This document shows, in pieces, positions 1 to 7,668 of a DNA stretch of 10,891 bases. Position 1 is the first letter of the stretch; each line of letters opens with the position of its first letter. The notes under the pieces were generated by a model. That model worked only from the letters and a program-made list of their open reading frames with translations, had not been told where the DNA came from and did no database searches. Source of the stretch: Thermoplasmatota archaeon (GTDB lineage Archaea > Thermoplasmatota > E2 > DHVEG-1); the NCBI GenBank assembly GCA_018824925.1, contig JAHJFH010000121.1, positions 1 to 10,891 on the forward strand, given 5' to 3'. The translations under genes and the position numbers were made by a program.

Positions 1-2
1 AT

Positions 3-2054
3 ATGAAAAAAACCATTGTATGCATCAGTTTATTTCTAGTTTTAATAAGTTCAGTATATGCTCCTGTAAGTATTGCGGTTCAACCAGGGGAAATTTCCTC
101 AGATACTATATCTGTTGAGTATCGAAATGTGACCGTCTTTGCCCCAGCAGTTGCACAAACCACCTCGGGGTATCGCGGGGTGATATCAACAATTACGGTC
201 ACGATTCAAAGTCAGGGAACTGGACGAGTATTTGTTGATACTTTGCCGTTAACCCAGATAGATATGCAGGGGTCTGCTCGTCTTGCCGTATCCGTAGCTA
301 ATGCACTTGTTCGTGGTGATCCAAATTTGGAGACAAACCCTGATCTTTTTGATTATTTCTTTGTCGTACGAACTGAGGCACCCATTATTGGAGGGCCTTC
401 AGCGGGTGCGATTATGACTGTTGCTGTAGTTTCCCTACTTGAAAATTGGGAGATGGATAATCAAACCGTAATGACCGGCATGATTAATCCTGATGGAAGT
501 ATTGGCCCAGTGGGAGGTATTGTCCAGAAGGTTGATGCTGCTGCTTCGGTTGGGGCACATCGGTTTCTAATCCTAAAAGGACAAAATACGTATACAGAGA
601 CGATAACCGAAACTTCAACAACAGATAGCGGGTGGACTCAAATTATTACCCGACCAGTCACCCGGAATGTATCTGATTATGCGGCACAAAAATATGGTAT
701 CGAAGTTGTTGAAATAGAGGATGTTAATGATGCTATCTGGTACTTCACGGGTTACACATTTCCCGAAACAGTTTCAAATGATTCTATTACAACTGAGGAC
801 TATATTGATTCAATGAAACCATTAGCAACATCATTACTAAAAGAAGCACGAACTCTGTACCAGAACGCAAGTTTTCTTTTTAATACAACAGAAATCTCAA
901 ATTATTATCCCTATTATTTTCGTAATCAAGTCACAGATTATCTTAATGGTGCTAAACAGAATTTTCAGGAATCACAATCCTGGTTTGACCAAGATTTATA
1001 TTATACCAGCACAAGTAATTCATTTCAAAGTCTGATTGATGCTCAGTTTGTGATCTATGCCTGTGAATATTTCCAAGCAGAGGATAGTGCACAATATGTT
1101 ACAGATTTACTTAGAAATATTACAATGTTTCATGCCAATATGAGTGCGGTGGCAAAAAATGCAACAATAGTTGGTGCAACCACCCTCCAATGTGTTGGTG
1201 CTGCTCAAAAACGAGCTTCTGATGCGGCATCCTATCTTATGGATGCAGAAACAAATATACAAAACCAAAACTATCTGAGTGCTTTGACGCAACTAGCATA
1301 TGCTCTAAAACGCAGTGAAAGTGTCAAATGGTGGCTCAACATTTCCCAAGCCTTCAGTGACCCGGGCATATATAATCATACAACAATTGAATCCTTAGCT
1401 CAAAATTATATTGAGGATGCGCAACAATCCGTAACCTACTCAGGCTTACTTCTTCAGGAAATGGGCCATACCTCAAGTTATCTTGCTGAAGCTGAAAACC
1501 TGTTAGAGACCGCTCGGGATGACCAAACATCTGGATATGCCGCAGCTGCATTATTTGAGGCGTTAGAATCATTAGTGAAAGCCAACCTCGCGTTAGAACT
1601 CATTGATGGGATGACAGATGATAAACTTCAACGAGCACAAGAAAGCGCGAGTGGTAGCATCGCAGAAAGCCGTAATGAAGGGATTGAACCAGTTCTCGCC
1701 GTAAGTTATTATGAATATGGACAAAGCCTAGTCAACGAATCAACCCCTGAAATCGCGGTTGTATATTATAAATATGCTGATCTTATCGCTGGGGCTTTAT
1801 TATATACCGGATCCTACAACTCTGGATCATCACGTTATGTCGGTATACCTGAGATCAACACCCCAACATATTCTGCACAAACAATACGCTATTTCAGCTA
1901 CTTTATCGTATTTGCTGTCATTGGTCTTATCGGTGGTATTGGTCTAGGAATTCTCATCTCAAGTGGGATGCCGCAAAAGAAAAAAGAAAAGGGCTCATAC
2001 CATACTCACAATGGTCAGATACCCCGAAGTATTGAGGATTATTACCGCAAATAA
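3..2054 (+). CDS. Membrane-anchored Lon-like (S16) serine peptidase, archaeal COG1750 type
   Basis: 683 aa. A signal peptide (K2-K3, then a hydrophobic stretch to about residue 25) sends the protein out of the cell. Residues about 36-255 form a Lon-type proteolytic domain. The nucleophile motif GPSAGA carries Ser133 and GPVGGIVQKVDAA carries Lys176. Their spacing of 43 equals that of the E. coli Lon Ser679/Lys722 dyad. There is no AAA+ ATPase domain, so proteolysis should not depend on ATP. Residues about 265-620 are mostly helical and repeat-like and contain many N-x-S/T sequons (NASF, NTTE, NITM, NMSA, NATI, NISQ, NHTT, NESTP), which fits an N-glycosylated outer domain. One transmembrane helix (about 630-655) is followed by a KKKEK stop-transfer and a short cytoplasmic tail. 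The start lies 2 bases from the window edge, so its ribosome site is unseen; the signal peptide supports it. Substrate unknown; turnover of envelope proteins is an inference. Confidence 0.88.
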   Translation: MKKTIVCISLFLVLISSVYAPVSIAVQPGEISSDTISVEYRNVTVFAPAVAQTTSGYRGVISTITVTIQSQGTGRVFVDTLPLTQIDMQGSARLAVSVANALVRGDPNLETNPDLFDYFFVVRTEAPIIGGPSAGAIMTVAVVSLLENWEMDNQTVMTGMINPDGSIGPVGGIVQKVDAAASVGAHRFLILKGQNTYTETITETSTTDSGWTQIITRPVTRNVSDYAAQKYGIEVVEIEDVNDAIWYFTGYTFPETVSNDSITTEDYIDSMKPLATSLLKEARTLYQNASFLFNTTEISNYYPYYFRNQVTDYLNGAKQNFQESQSWFDQDLYYTSTSNSFQSLIDAQFVIYACEYFQAEDSAQYVTDLLRNITMFHANMSAVAKNATIVGATTLQCVGAAQKRASDAASYLMDAETNIQNQNYLSALTQLAYALKRSESVKWWLNISQAFSDPGIYNHTTIESLAQNYIEDAQQSVTYSGLLLQEMGHTSSYLAEAENLLETARDDQTSGYAAAALFEALESLVKANLALELIDGMTDDKLQRAQESASGSIAESRNEGIEPVLAVSYYEYGQSLVNESTPEIAVVYYKYADLIAGALLYTGSYNSGSSRYVGIPEINTPTYSAQTIRYFSYFIVFAVIGLIGGIGLGILISSGMPQKKKEKGSYHTHNGQIPRSIEDYYRK

Positions 2055-2074
2055 TGCCGCTATTATTTTACTCC

Positions 2075-2152
2075 CTATAAAAGGGAAAAAAAGGTGGTTA
2101 GAATCCGATAGAGCAACGGGAATTGGTACCAGAAACCATAGGTAGTTGGCAT
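2075..2152 (-). other. C-terminal aromatic/hydrophobic tail of the C25 peptidase, possible sorting or anchoring signal
   Basis: The last 25 residues (834-858) run M-P-T-T-Y-G, then aromatic residues, FPLLYRIL and a hydrophobic end, with no stop-transfer charges after it. The broken gene at 10258-10506 ends in the same pattern (IPYPYG, W-W-F, FPLLTRLL). A shared tail just after the last PKD-like domain suggests a targeting or surface-attachment signal; this is inference. Confidence 0.4.
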
Positions 2153-4651
2153 TGTAACTGTAAGGGGTTGTGACCAGATACTTTGTGCACCATGAATATC
2201 TTCAGCCATCACATAGATCGTATACGTACCCTGTTGCGACCAGGAATGTTGGGTATGGACAAGTAATCCTGATGGATAAAAGGCACCACCGTTGTCATCC
2301 CATTGATCAACAATTTTATCACCATCCCAATCCCAGCCATATTTCACAAGATCGGCTTCGAGATCATTGGCTGCAGTTCCATATGGATATGTAACTCCTG
2401 CTCGTCCATGAGCAGGTCCAGTGGGAGTCTGTGGTTGCTGTGGTGGGGTATTACCACCAGTAATGACTACGATAAGTGGGGTTGAAAACCCTGATTGTCT
2501 CCCATAGATATCCTCGGCTTTAACCTGAACGGAATAGGTGCCCGCACTGTTCCAGATATGTTGTGTAGAGATTGGTGTTGTGGGCGGATAATAAGCGCCA
2601 CCATTATCATCCCATTGATCAACCACAAAATCGCCATTCCAATCCCACCCATATTTAAGAAAATCACCAGTCGGTTCCATAGCGAATGTTGAATAAGCGA
2701 GCAGTTGCCCCACAATCCCCGTAGTTGGTCCTGAGGGTTGCACGGGAGTTGAGGGGGCAAGATTCATAACCATTGAAGGATCGCCATAGAGCACAAAATT
2801 ATACATATTCGCATAATCCCACCAGCCACCCCATGGATAGGTATTAAAAACATAGAGTTTTGAGTTGACCATTGCATGACCACAGTCCTCATCCTGGTTT
2901 AAAATACGATTAGTGAAATCATAACAGACGGTTCCATGTCCACCATGCGCAGGTTGTGTCCATCCAATACTTCCCCATGAGGTTCGTGTTGCCCCAATAA
3001 AAGCTGAAGCACCCTGTATTAAAAGAGCAGCCCCTAAATTATTACTGGTTTCTGGGTGAGCACAGTAACAACTAGCTGCAAAGACAACGGGTGGTTTTGT
3101 GTTATAGAATGTCGTGGTATCACTGGATTGAATGAAAATTGGCCAGGTAATCTCTCCATTGGTAGTCTCTGGAACCAGGTCACCATCATCCCATCCCCAA
3201 AGCCAACGGTTAGCCTGGGTTTGTAATCCATGGGATGCCCAAGCAACAATGCCATAACCACTTGTTGCCGACCATGTATTTTTCACATTAGTGTTCGTGA
3301 GACTTTGTGAGCAGGTATAAGGACATTGTGAAAGCCCTTGTTTTTCATACATGTTGACAATAGTAAACCCCGTAAGATAGTTAGTACGTATTTGTTCCAT
3401 GACCTCAGCACCATCCCAACGAGGGTTTCCTGAATTATCCTCATTAGCATAGCCATAGACTGCACCGAGGAGCATCGCATTTTTCTTCCATCCCGTATAC
3501 GCTGTTTGTTCAAAATTCTGGATTTTCAATGTAATACTTGAAACTGTAGTTGCTGAATCACTAGGTATTCGCCCAACATACACCTCAGGGGTTAAATCAA
3601 GAGCATCATGACCCATCTCACCATAGAATCCATCACCATCACTATCCCAATTCCCCGTGAGATCAGCATAGTAATAATCAGTAGGAATATCATGTTGACC
3701 ATCAGCAGTATGCACAGTTGGGTCTGGCCAACAGGTACGCATCGGGATTGTAGAATGACTCCCTACAAGCAATACATATTGTAAACCCCAGGTCGCATAG
3801 TTCGCAACCAGAAAATTTCTGATACTTTGTTGGGTATCTGCTGCAGGATAATTCGTAACAATCCAGGTGACTGTAGTCGTACCGACCGTGTATCCAATGG
3901 AGGTCTTCCAGGTAATAAAGCCATTAATCGCTGTTGCCGTGGCCGCAGTGGTAATAATATAATAATCATAGTTTTGGCGATTCTCAGGGACAGCTATTGG
4001 GGCATAGGCAGTTTTGATTGTGTTATAATTATAGATCAATGCCTGAGCCTCTGTTTCCATAGCTGTATCCGCAAGAAGTACATCTAAGGGGGTATGCGTT
4101 ATTTGATATGTAATTTCAAGTACCACCGACTCATGAAGGATATATACTTCAGCAGCGGAATCAAAAGTAATAGGGAGGAATTGTATCATCGCTAAATCAT
4201 ATTTTCGAAATTGACTCATCCCCTTTAAAACGCAACAGTTTTGAGGTAGAGGCGTCGAATGATATGAGGTATCACTAGTGAATATTGTCTCATACGCACT
4301 ATCGGCAATACCTGGTGCTGTTCGTACTGGTAATGGCAATAGGAGCATTGATGTCTCTTCAGAAAGAATCTTGATGGACAAAGCCTCACCACCCGGGGGT
4401 AATCCAATATACAAGGTTTTTACCGGAACCATCGGATCACCTGGATATAACCAGGTACCAAACCCCTCCATATCGATTTCATTAGCCGTCTCATCAAAAG
4501 CAGAAAATTCATATGAACCCGCAGAAAGGGTAACCATCAGAGCATTCCTTTCTACCTGAGTATTAACGTCTGGTACTGAAAAACTTGCTGACGCAAAACC
4601 AGTGATTAACAAAAAGATGCTTATACACATTCCAATTACTTTCTTAAGCAT
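2075..4651 (-). CDS. Secreted C25 (gingipain-type) cysteine peptidase with two PKD-like domains
   Basis: 858 aa. The signal peptide is MLKKVIGMCISIFLLITGFASA. Residues about 25-215 resemble the propeptide-like N-terminal part of the family. Residues about 225-630 are the C25 catalytic region: His474 in WASHG and Cys528 in FAASCYC are the likely dyad. An Asp-rich loop (D336, D338, D340 in DSDGDGFYGE) looks like a calcium site. Residues about 634-730 and 737-835 are tandem PKD-like domains, each with a GWDW-G-D--VDQWDDNGGA-YP core. The protein ends in a short aromatic/hydrophobic tail (834-858). The frame is open upstream to 4924, but the start at 4651 has an AGGGGG site 7 bases upstream and gives the signal peptide directly. 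It converges with the Lon-like peptidase, 20 bases apart, and diverges from endA. Likely role: extracellular protein degradation for nutrients; specificity cannot be read from the sequence. Confidence 0.88.
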   Translation of the reverse strand: MLKKVIGMCISIFLLITGFASASFSVPDVNTQVERNALMVTLSAGSYEFSAFDETANEIDMEGFGTWLYPGDPMVPVKTLYIGLPPGGEALSIKILSEETSMLLLPLPVRTAPGIADSAYETIFTSDTSYHSTPLPQNCCVLKGMSQFRKYDLAMIQFLPITFDSAAEVYILHESVVLEITYQITHTPLDVLLADTAMETEAQALIYNYNTIKTAYAPIAVPENRQNYDYYIITTAATATAINGFITWKTSIGYTVGTTTVTWIVTNYPAADTQQSIRNFLVANYATWGLQYVLLVGSHSTIPMRTCWPDPTVHTADGQHDIPTDYYYADLTGNWDSDGDGFYGEMGHDALDLTPEVYVGRIPSDSATTVSSITLKIQNFEQTAYTGWKKNAMLLGAVYGYANEDNSGNPRWDGAEVMEQIRTNYLTGFTIVNMYEKQGLSQCPYTCSQSLTNTNVKNTWSATSGYGIVAWASHGLQTQANRWLWGWDDGDLVPETTNGEITWPIFIQSSDTTTFYNTKPPVVFAASCYCAHPETSNNLGAALLIQGASAFIGATRTSWGSIGWTQPAHGGHGTVCYDFTNRILNQDEDCGHAMVNSKLYVFNTYPWGGWWDYANMYNFVLYGDPSMVMNLAPSTPVQPSGPTTGIVGQLLAYSTFAMEPTGDFLKYGWDWNGDFVVDQWDDNGGAYYPPTTPISTQHIWNSAGTYSVQVKAEDIYGRQSGFSTPLIVVITGGNTPPQQPQTPTGPAHGRAGVTYPYGTAANDLEADLVKYGWDWDGDKIVDQWDDNGGAFYPSGLLVHTQHSWSQQGTYTIYVMAEDIHGAQSIWSQPLTVTMPTTYGFWYQFPLLYRILTTFFSLL
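2273..2344 (-). repeat. PKD-like repeat core, copy 2 in the C25 peptidase
   Basis: Encodes residues 770-793 (KYGWDWDGDKIVDQWDDNGG and on to FYP). The DNA is closely similar to copy 1 at 2585-2653, including an identical run reading catcccattgatcaac on the plus strand. This points to intragenic domain duplication. Confidence 0.75.
2585..2653 (-). repeat. PKD-like repeat core, copy 1 in the C25 peptidase
   Basis: Encodes residues 667-689 (KYGWDWNGDFVVDQWDDNGG and on to YYP). It lies about 103 residues before copy 2. The acidic and aromatic positions that define the core are the same in both copies. Confidence 0.75.
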
Positions 4652-4658
4652 GTGATTT

Positions 4659-4664
4659 CCCCCT
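4659..4664 (-). promoter_or_regulatory. Ribosome binding site that sets the C25 peptidase start
   Basis: AGGGGG on the minus strand, 7 bases before the ATG at 4651. It decides against the longer open frame reaching 4924, whose extra residues show no secretion signal and run into the endA start. Confidence 0.6.
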
Positions 4665-4665
4665 A

Positions 4666-4695
4666 TTGTTTCGGAAAATTTGCCTCCCGAAATAA
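4666..4695 (-). promoter_or_regulatory. Inverted repeat / hairpin in the C25 peptidase leader
   Basis: Plus-strand arms TTGTTTCGG (4666-4674) and CCGAAATAA (4687-4695) are complementary at 8 of 9 positions around a 12-base loop. In the mRNA the hairpin would end 1 base before the AGGGGG ribosome site, and its loop contains GAGG. It could be an operator or an RNA element controlling translation; nothing shows which. Confidence 0.4.
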
Positions 4696-4725
4696 ACTCT
4701 AATATATTGATAATAATAGTCACGG

Positions 4726-4733
4726 TTATATGT
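4726..4733 (-). promoter_or_regulatory. Candidate TATA box for the C25 peptidase gene
   Basis: The minus strand reads GGAAAAACATATAACC, an A-rich BRE-like stretch followed by ACATATAA. Initiation about 25 bases downstream would give a leader of roughly 50 bases that includes the hairpin at 4666-4695. An AT-rich palindrome near 4691-4702 is an alternative box. Confidence 0.35.
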
Positions 4734-4793
4734 TTTTCCATAAAAAAGGCCGTCAGCTGCCGATACAAAGCTTCATAATATACGATAAATTCC

Positions 4794-4801
4794 ATATAAA
4801 C
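4794..4801 (+). promoter_or_regulatory. Candidate TATA box for endA
   Basis: ATATAAAC lies about 50 bases before the endA ATG. No clear Shine-Dalgarno sequence precedes that ATG (the sequence reads ccctctgaga), so a short-leader or SD-independent start is likely. A weaker box (cataaaccc, about 4811-4819) would give an almost leaderless mRNA. Confidence 0.3.
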
Positions 4802-4848
4802 TCCAATACCCATAAACCCAAATAATCTAACCATATTACCCTCTGAGA

Positions 4849-5898
4849 ATGGTAACATATGGTGTACTAACAGATACCGGTGTTTTGGTTGAGAATCCAC
4901 GAGAAGCAAGCCGGTTACATTCAAAAAGCCAATATGGAACCCCCCTAAACCAAAATCATCTTCTCCTAGATACTATTGAAGCAGCCTACCTGGTTAGTGA
5001 ACACAAACTAACAATCCATGTCAATAAAAAAACTATACTCACCTTTGAAGATTTTTTTAAGCTTACCACCCAGAAAAACCCTCACTTTGATAGTCTTTTT
5101 CTAATATATAGAGACCTCAGGAAACGAGGCTACGCTCTTAAAAAAACACCTAAACCCATCCAGGGGTTTATCCATCATATCAAAAAATCAGAGGAACCGA
5201 AAAAAACGATATATGTCTTCACCGAACATGATCAATTCTCCATAAAAGAAACACAAGAAATCCTTATCACTGCAAAAACTGAACACTCCGTTGTATGGTA
5301 TGGCATTGTGGACGAGGAAGGAGATCTCACCTATTATGAGGTTAGTTATATTACACCACAAGGAAACATACACCAAGAAATCATGGGATCAGGACAAGCG
5401 ACACTTCTTGAAAACCGGGTGGTCCTATTTGACAAAGATTTCGCCAATGAGTTACATCAAAAAGAATTCTATGGAAAACCATTTAGCCCGGGATTACAAC
5501 TCTCCATTATTGAAGCGATATATTTAATGAAAAAAAACCACCTGACAATTAAAACGATCCATAATAAAAAAATATCTGCTACTCAGCTGATAAAACAATA
5601 TCAGAAAATATATCCTGATCTTCCCGCGCGTATACAGGTTTTTGAGAAGCTTAAACACCAAGGGCTTATTGTGAAAACTGGCTATAAATTTGGAGCTCAT
5701 TTTCGTGCATATACACATCGACCTGAAAAAACGCATGCTGAATATTTAATTCATGTTGTTGGGTGTACCTATAAAGAGCGATGGTCAGATATCAGCCGGG
5801 CTATTCGTTTAGCACATTCCGTTAATAAAGAAATTCTATTTTCGTATCAAGAAAACAATGAAACTCGGTATATAAAAATTGGACGTTTGCGTCCATAA
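4849..5898 (+). CDS. endA: tRNA-splicing endonuclease, tandem-repeat (alpha2) archaeal type
   Basis: 349 aa. EndA cuts introns from precursor tRNAs at the bulge-helix-bulge motif. The protein is two EndA units in tandem. The N-terminal unit (about 1-175) opens with a typical GVL-GVLVENPREASRL segment. The C-terminal unit (about 182-349) repeats the pattern, as seen by matching YGTPLNQNHLLLDTIEAAYL with YGKPFSPGLQLSIIEAIYL. Catalytic residues lie only in the second unit: Tyr288 in GYKFGAHFRAY, His296 in THAEYLIHVV and Lys327 in AHSVNKEILF. The first unit lacks this triad, as expected for the pseudo-catalytic half of the two-unit (Archaeoglobus-like) enzymes, which act as homodimers. The ATG at 4849 gives a family-typical N terminus but has no clear ribosome site. 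It diverges from the C25 peptidase; the hydrolase gene lies 69 bases downstream. Confidence 0.95.
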   Translation: MVTYGVLTDTGVLVENPREASRLHSKSQYGTPLNQNHLLLDTIEAAYLVSEHKLTIHVNKKTILTFEDFFKLTTQKNPHFDSLFLIYRDLRKRGYALKKTPKPIQGFIHHIKKSEEPKKTIYVFTEHDQFSIKETQEILITAKTEHSVVWYGIVDEEGDLTYYEVSYITPQGNIHQEIMGSGQATLLENRVVLFDKDFANELHQKEFYGKPFSPGLQLSIIEAIYLMKKNHLTIKTIHNKKISATQLIKQYQKIYPDLPARIQVFEKLKHQGLIVKTGYKFGAHFRAYTHRPEKTHAEYLIHVVGCTYKERWSDISRAIRLAHSVNKEILFSYQENNETRYIKIGRLRP

Positions 5899-5952
5899 TA
5901 TTTTTAAGGCCTACAATGTATTCACCTTCCCATTTTTTATTACGTGAAGGGT

Positions 5953-5961
5953 GGAGGAGGT
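5953..5961 (+). promoter_or_regulatory. Strong ribosome binding site of the UlaG-like hydrolase
   Basis: GGAGGAGGT lies 6 bases before the ATG at 5968. It contrasts with endA just upstream, which has no visible ribosome site. The 69-base gap before it also holds a T6 tract (about 5932-5937) that could end endA transcription. Confidence 0.6.
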
Positions 5962-5967
5962 TGAGGC

Positions 5968-6606
5968 ATGCTTCTAATACGTTGGCATGGACATTCATGT
6001 TTCGAAATAACCAATGACGTGACAATAGTAACTGATCCGCATGATGGAAAATCGATAGGTATCCCGCCACCAACAATAACTGGCGATATTGTTATAGTTT
6101 CTCATGATCATTATGATCATAATAGTATAAAAACTGTTGAAAAACCGGGTTCACGGGTGATTACTGATGGGCGCAAACGGACTATGGGTGCTGTGCAAGT
6201 ACAGGGATTTGAATCGTATCATGATGAAGACAAAGGAGCAAAACGTGGGGCGAACTGGTTGTATAAGTTTATCTGTGATGATATCACCTTTTGTCATCTC
6301 GGTGATCTTGGTCATGAACTTTCTGATGAGCTTGTGAAGCAATTAGGCGCGGTTGATATTTTGTTTATCCCCGTTGGTGGTACCTATACATTAGATGCTC
6401 CGATGGCATGGCGTGTGGTTCAAGCGATACAGCCACGGATTGTTATTCCTATGCATTTTAAGGTAGAGGGGCTATCATTACCAATTACTGGTGTTGAGTC
6501 GTTTCTTGAACAAAATATCTATAAAACGTTAAAAGTTGGTAATGAGATCGATATTGAAAAAGATGAATTACCAAAGGATCCGGAAGTATGGGTGTTTACC
6601 CTATAA
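5968..6606 (+). CDS. Metallo-beta-lactamase-fold hydrolase, UlaG-like (COG2220 type)
   Basis: 212 aa, usual length for the compact UlaG-like family. Metal ligands are visible: HGHSCF near the N terminus (His7, His9), the signature SHDHYDH (His46, His48, Asp50, His51), His110/Asp113 in CHLGDLGH, and His163 in PMHFK. The order is that of a two-metal hydrolase of the metallo-beta-lactamase fold. The start is fixed by a strong GGAGGAGGT ribosome site (5953-5961) 6 bases before the ATG. It is cytoplasmic, with no signal peptide. Its substrate cannot be predicted; relatives include L-ascorbate-6-phosphate lactonase, but that specificity should not be transferred. Its TAA stop directly abuts the stop of the converging glyoxylate reductase gene. 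Confidence 0.88.
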   Translation: MLLIRWHGHSCFEITNDVTIVTDPHDGKSIGIPPPTITGDIVIVSHDHYDHNSIKTVEKPGSRVITDGRKRTMGAVQVQGFESYHDEDKGAKRGANWLYKFICDDITFCHLGDLGHELSDELVKQLGAVDILFIPVGGTYTLDAPMAWRVVQAIQPRIVIPMHFKVEGLSLPITGVESFLEQNIYKTLKVGNEIDIEKDELPKDPEVWVFTL

Positions 6607-7578
6607 TTAATGGTTGGTAAATACCTCAGGGTTGACACAGTTTGGCGGTCGATGTCCCTGAATACCGGATATAAGGTTTTTTGCGGTGAGTATCGCCATG
6701 TTTGAGCGTGTTTCATAGGTTGCTGAGCCAGTATGTGGCTGAACAACTACGTTGGGTAGTCTGAGCAATTCTTTTGGGATATCTGGTTCATGTTCATAGA
6801 CATCCAGACCAGCTCCAAATATCCAGTGATTTTGTAATGCTATAATAAGGGCGTTTTCATCAATGATTGGTCCTCGTGCCGTATTGATGAGAATTGCGGT
6901 TTCTTTCATAGATTGCAATTGGTCTTTACCAATAAGATGATGGGTTTGGGGGGTAAGTGAGACATGGACTGAAATAATATCAGCAGTTTTTAACATCTGG
7001 TTTAACGTTACTTTTTTTGCATGGAGTTGCTTTTCTAATACCTCGTTGGTGGTAATATCGGTGTAAAGCACAGGCATGTTGAAACCTTGGCTTTTAAGAG
7101 CAAAGGCGGTACCTATTCGACCGGTTCCAATAATTCCTAAGGTTTTGTTGGCGATGTCCCTTCCAAGCATCAGCAGGGGTTCCCATCCCCGAAATTTTCC
7201 TTGTCGGATAAATTGATCGCCTTCGACGATTCGTCGGGCGACTGCAAAAACGAGTGACCAGGCGAGTTCCGCGGTGGTATCAGTGAGAACGCCAGGGGTG
7301 TTACTCACCAGTATGCCTTGTTTGGTGGCTGTTTTTATGTCGATATTGTCGTAGCCAACGGCGTAGTTAGCTATCATTTTCAGTTTTGGTTCAGCTGTGA
7401 TGACATCATGGTCGATAGGGTCGGTGAGTAAACAGAGTAGTCCATCTTTTCCCCTAATGCCATTGAGTATTTCTTGTTTTGTTAGCATACGATCATGGGG
7501 GTTTATTGTTATATCAGCATGTTTTCTAAGATATGTGAGTCCTGCTTCAGGAATAGCGCGGGTTACAAAGATTTTCAT
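6607..7578 (-). CDS. gyaR: Glyoxylate/hydroxypyruvate reductase, D-2-hydroxyacid dehydrogenase family
   Basis: 323 aa, close to the usual length. It should reduce glyoxylate (and hydroxypyruvate) to the 2-hydroxyacid with NAD(P)H in the cytoplasm. The Rossmann glycine motif GTGRIG is at 151-156. The catalytic set is Arg235 (NTARGPIID), Glu264 (YEHEP) and His282 (QPHTGSAT). The stretches VGYDNIDI, NTPGVLTD-TAEL and AGLDVYE-EP are hallmarks of the archaeal GyaR subgroup. Other family members such as phosphoglycerate dehydrogenase are less likely because no C-terminal ACT domain is present. The frame is open to 7641, but the ATG at 7578 has AAGGAG 6 bases upstream and begins the conserved MKIFVTR. 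It follows panE after 90 bases that hold their own AT-rich promoter-like sequence, so it may be transcribed separately. Confidence 0.92.
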   Translation of the reverse strand: MKIFVTRAIPEAGLTYLRKHADITINPHDRMLTKQEILNGIRGKDGLLCLLTDPIDHDVITAEPKLKMIANYAVGYDNIDIKTATKQGILVSNTPGVLTDTTAELAWSLVFAVARRIVEGDQFIRQGKFRGWEPLLMLGRDIANKTLGIIGTGRIGTAFALKSQGFNMPVLYTDITTNEVLEKQLHAKKVTLNQMLKTADIISVHVSLTPQTHHLIGKDQLQSMKETAILINTARGPIIDENALIIALQNHWIFGAGLDVYEHEPDIPKELLRLPNVVVQPHTGSATYETRSNMAILTAKNLISGIQGHRPPNCVNPEVFTNH

Positions 7579-7584
7579 GGATAT

Positions 7585-7590
7585 CTCCTT
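7585..7590 (-). promoter_or_regulatory. Ribosome binding site that sets the glyoxylate reductase start
   Basis: AAGGAG on the minus strand, 6 bases before the ATG at 7578. It excludes the upstream in-frame ATG at 7641, which would add a lysine-rich stretch unlike the family. TATA-like sequences at about 7605-7612 and 7640-7650 could give this gene its own promoter. Confidence 0.6.
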
Positions 7591-7668
7591 ATATACTGGG
7601 GGTTTTTTATATTTCTTAATAGGGTTTGATGTTTTTAGCATCTATGATATAGACTACTGATTATGTTT

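Noticed and set aside
4652..4924. 91-residue N-terminal extension of the C25 peptidase frame on the minus strand
   Set aside because: The start at 4651 has a ribosome site and begins a signal peptide. The extension buries that peptide and overlaps the start of endA.
5925..5951. Hairpin CCTTC ... GAAGG in the endA-hydrolase gap
   Set aside because: Arms are only 5 bases with a long loop. The T6 tract there is a more likely archaeal terminator than this pairing.
7579..7641. 21-residue extension of the glyoxylate reductase
   Set aside because: AAGGAG lies just before the ATG at 7578, and the extension is low-complexity and unlike the family.
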